Origin: Hydrogenophaga sp. | Lineage (GTDB): Bacteria > Pseudomonadota > Gammaproteobacteria > Burkholderiales > Burkholderiaceae_C | DNA length: 5,781 nt | Assembly (NCBI GenBank): GCA_020047875.1 | Contig: JAIFNE010000016.1 | Coordinates: 1,472-7,252 of the forward strand | Reading direction: 5' to 3' | Part shown: positions 5,409-5,781 of the stretch, piece by piece | Numbering within the stretch: the stretch's first letter is position 1 | How the letters are laid out: every line of letters starts with the position of its first letter | Notes under the pieces: generated by a model | The model's input: the letters and a program-made list of their open reading frames with translations, nothing else | Database searches by the model: none | Told to the model about the DNA's origin: nothing | Position numbers and translations under genes: made by a program

Positions 5409-5413
5409 AATTC

Positions 5414-5781
5414 ATGGAAGCATTTCTGGTCTCAACCGGCGTCGTCGCCCTCGGTGAAATGGGCGACAAGACGCAGCTGCTCGCGGTGTTGCTCGCGGCG
5501 AAGTTCCGCAAGCCCATCCCCATCGTGCTGGGCATTCTGGTCGCCACGCTCGCCAACCACGCGCTGGCCGGCGCCGTGGGGCAGTGGGTGGCCGACGCCA
5601 TCGGCCCGCAGTGGCTGCGCTGGATCATCGGCGGCTCCTTCATCGCCATCGCGGTCTGGATGCTGATCCCCGACAAGATCGACGAAGACGAGACCGATGC
5701 CAAGGGCCTGAGCCTGGGTGTGTTCGGTACCACCGTGGTCGCCTTCTTTCTCGCCGAGATGGGCGACAAGACGCAGATCGC
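5414..5781 (+). CDS. TMEM165/GDT1 (UPF0016) family cation transporter, probable Mn2+ exporter, 3' truncated by window edge
   Basis: The open frame runs from ATG 5414 to the edge (122 complete codons). Both copies of the family signature are present: EMGDKTQ at residues 15-21 in the first hydrophobic segment and again at 115-121 near the edge. Between them lie hydrophobic segments (IPIVLGILVATLANHALAGA; WIIGGSFIAIAVWMLIP) and an acidic linker KIDEDETD. Family members have two repeats of three transmembrane helices with the ExGD(K/R)(T/S) motif lining the cation path; bacterial members export Mn2+ from the cytoplasm. GAGGAA is 9 bases before the start and within the riboswitch. The manganese riboswitch strongly supports a manganese role over calcium. 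Confidence 0.93.
   Translation, partial: MEAFLVSTGVVALGEMGDKTQLLAVLLAAKFRKPIPIVLGILVATLANHALAGAVGQWVADAIGPQWLRWIIGGSFIAIAVWMLIPDKIDEDETDAKGLSLGVFGTTVVAFFLAEMGDKTQI

Noticed and set aside
5260..5457. Plus-strand open frame of 65 codons over the riboswitch
   Set aside because: It lies within the structured riboswitch and overlaps the start of the GDT1 gene in another frame; no protein family features.

Overview
The window is GC-rich DNA from what looks like a betaproteobacterium of the order Burkholderiales, most likely the family Comamonadaceae. This assignment is an inference. It rests on the metX-metW pair overlapping by ATGA, protein sequences of typical Burkholderiales character, and two copies of a GC-rich structured repeat of the kind that litters Comamonadaceae intergenic regions. 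Coding density is high. Genes run on the + strand except for one RNA-binding-protein gene on the - strand.

Layout. The left edge holds the C-terminal end of an LptC-type LPS-export protein (1-219). It is followed by a frameshifted short-chain dehydrogenase/reductase (245-1022), then a tightly coupled pair: an SbtA-family sodium-dependent bicarbonate permease (1056-2012) and a small PII-like SbtB-type regulator (2019-2321). A terminator at 2410-2442 serves the convergent, leftward glycine-rich RRM protein gene (2479-2892). A 429-base gene-free stretch (2893-3321) carries the RRM gene's upstream region, a perfect 19-base palindrome, and a candidate metX leader or small RNA ending in a strong intrinsic terminator (3252-3287). 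Next come metX (homoserine O-acetyltransferase, 3322-4552) and metW (4549-5110). A second gene-free stretch (5111-5413) holds a repeat copy and a yybP-ykoY manganese riboswitch. The riboswitch directly precedes a TMEM165/GDT1 (UPF0016) membrane protein that runs off the right edge.

How the genes work together. SbtA/SbtB form a bicarbonate-uptake and regulator pair. MetX/MetW act in methionine synthesis through O-acetylhomoserine. The riboswitch and GDT1 protein form a manganese-sensing and manganese-export unit whose ribosome-binding site lies at the 3' end of the riboswitch.

Most unusual points. (1) A copy of the intergenic-type repeat sits in frame inside metX, adding roughly 35-43 residues without breaking the frame. 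(2) Three genes (SDR, metX, metW) each carry what looks like a small deletion that shifts the frame by the same amount. Either the locus is decaying or, more likely, the assembly has a systematic fault. (3) The metX leader has mutually exclusive hairpins and a terminator just ahead of the start codon.
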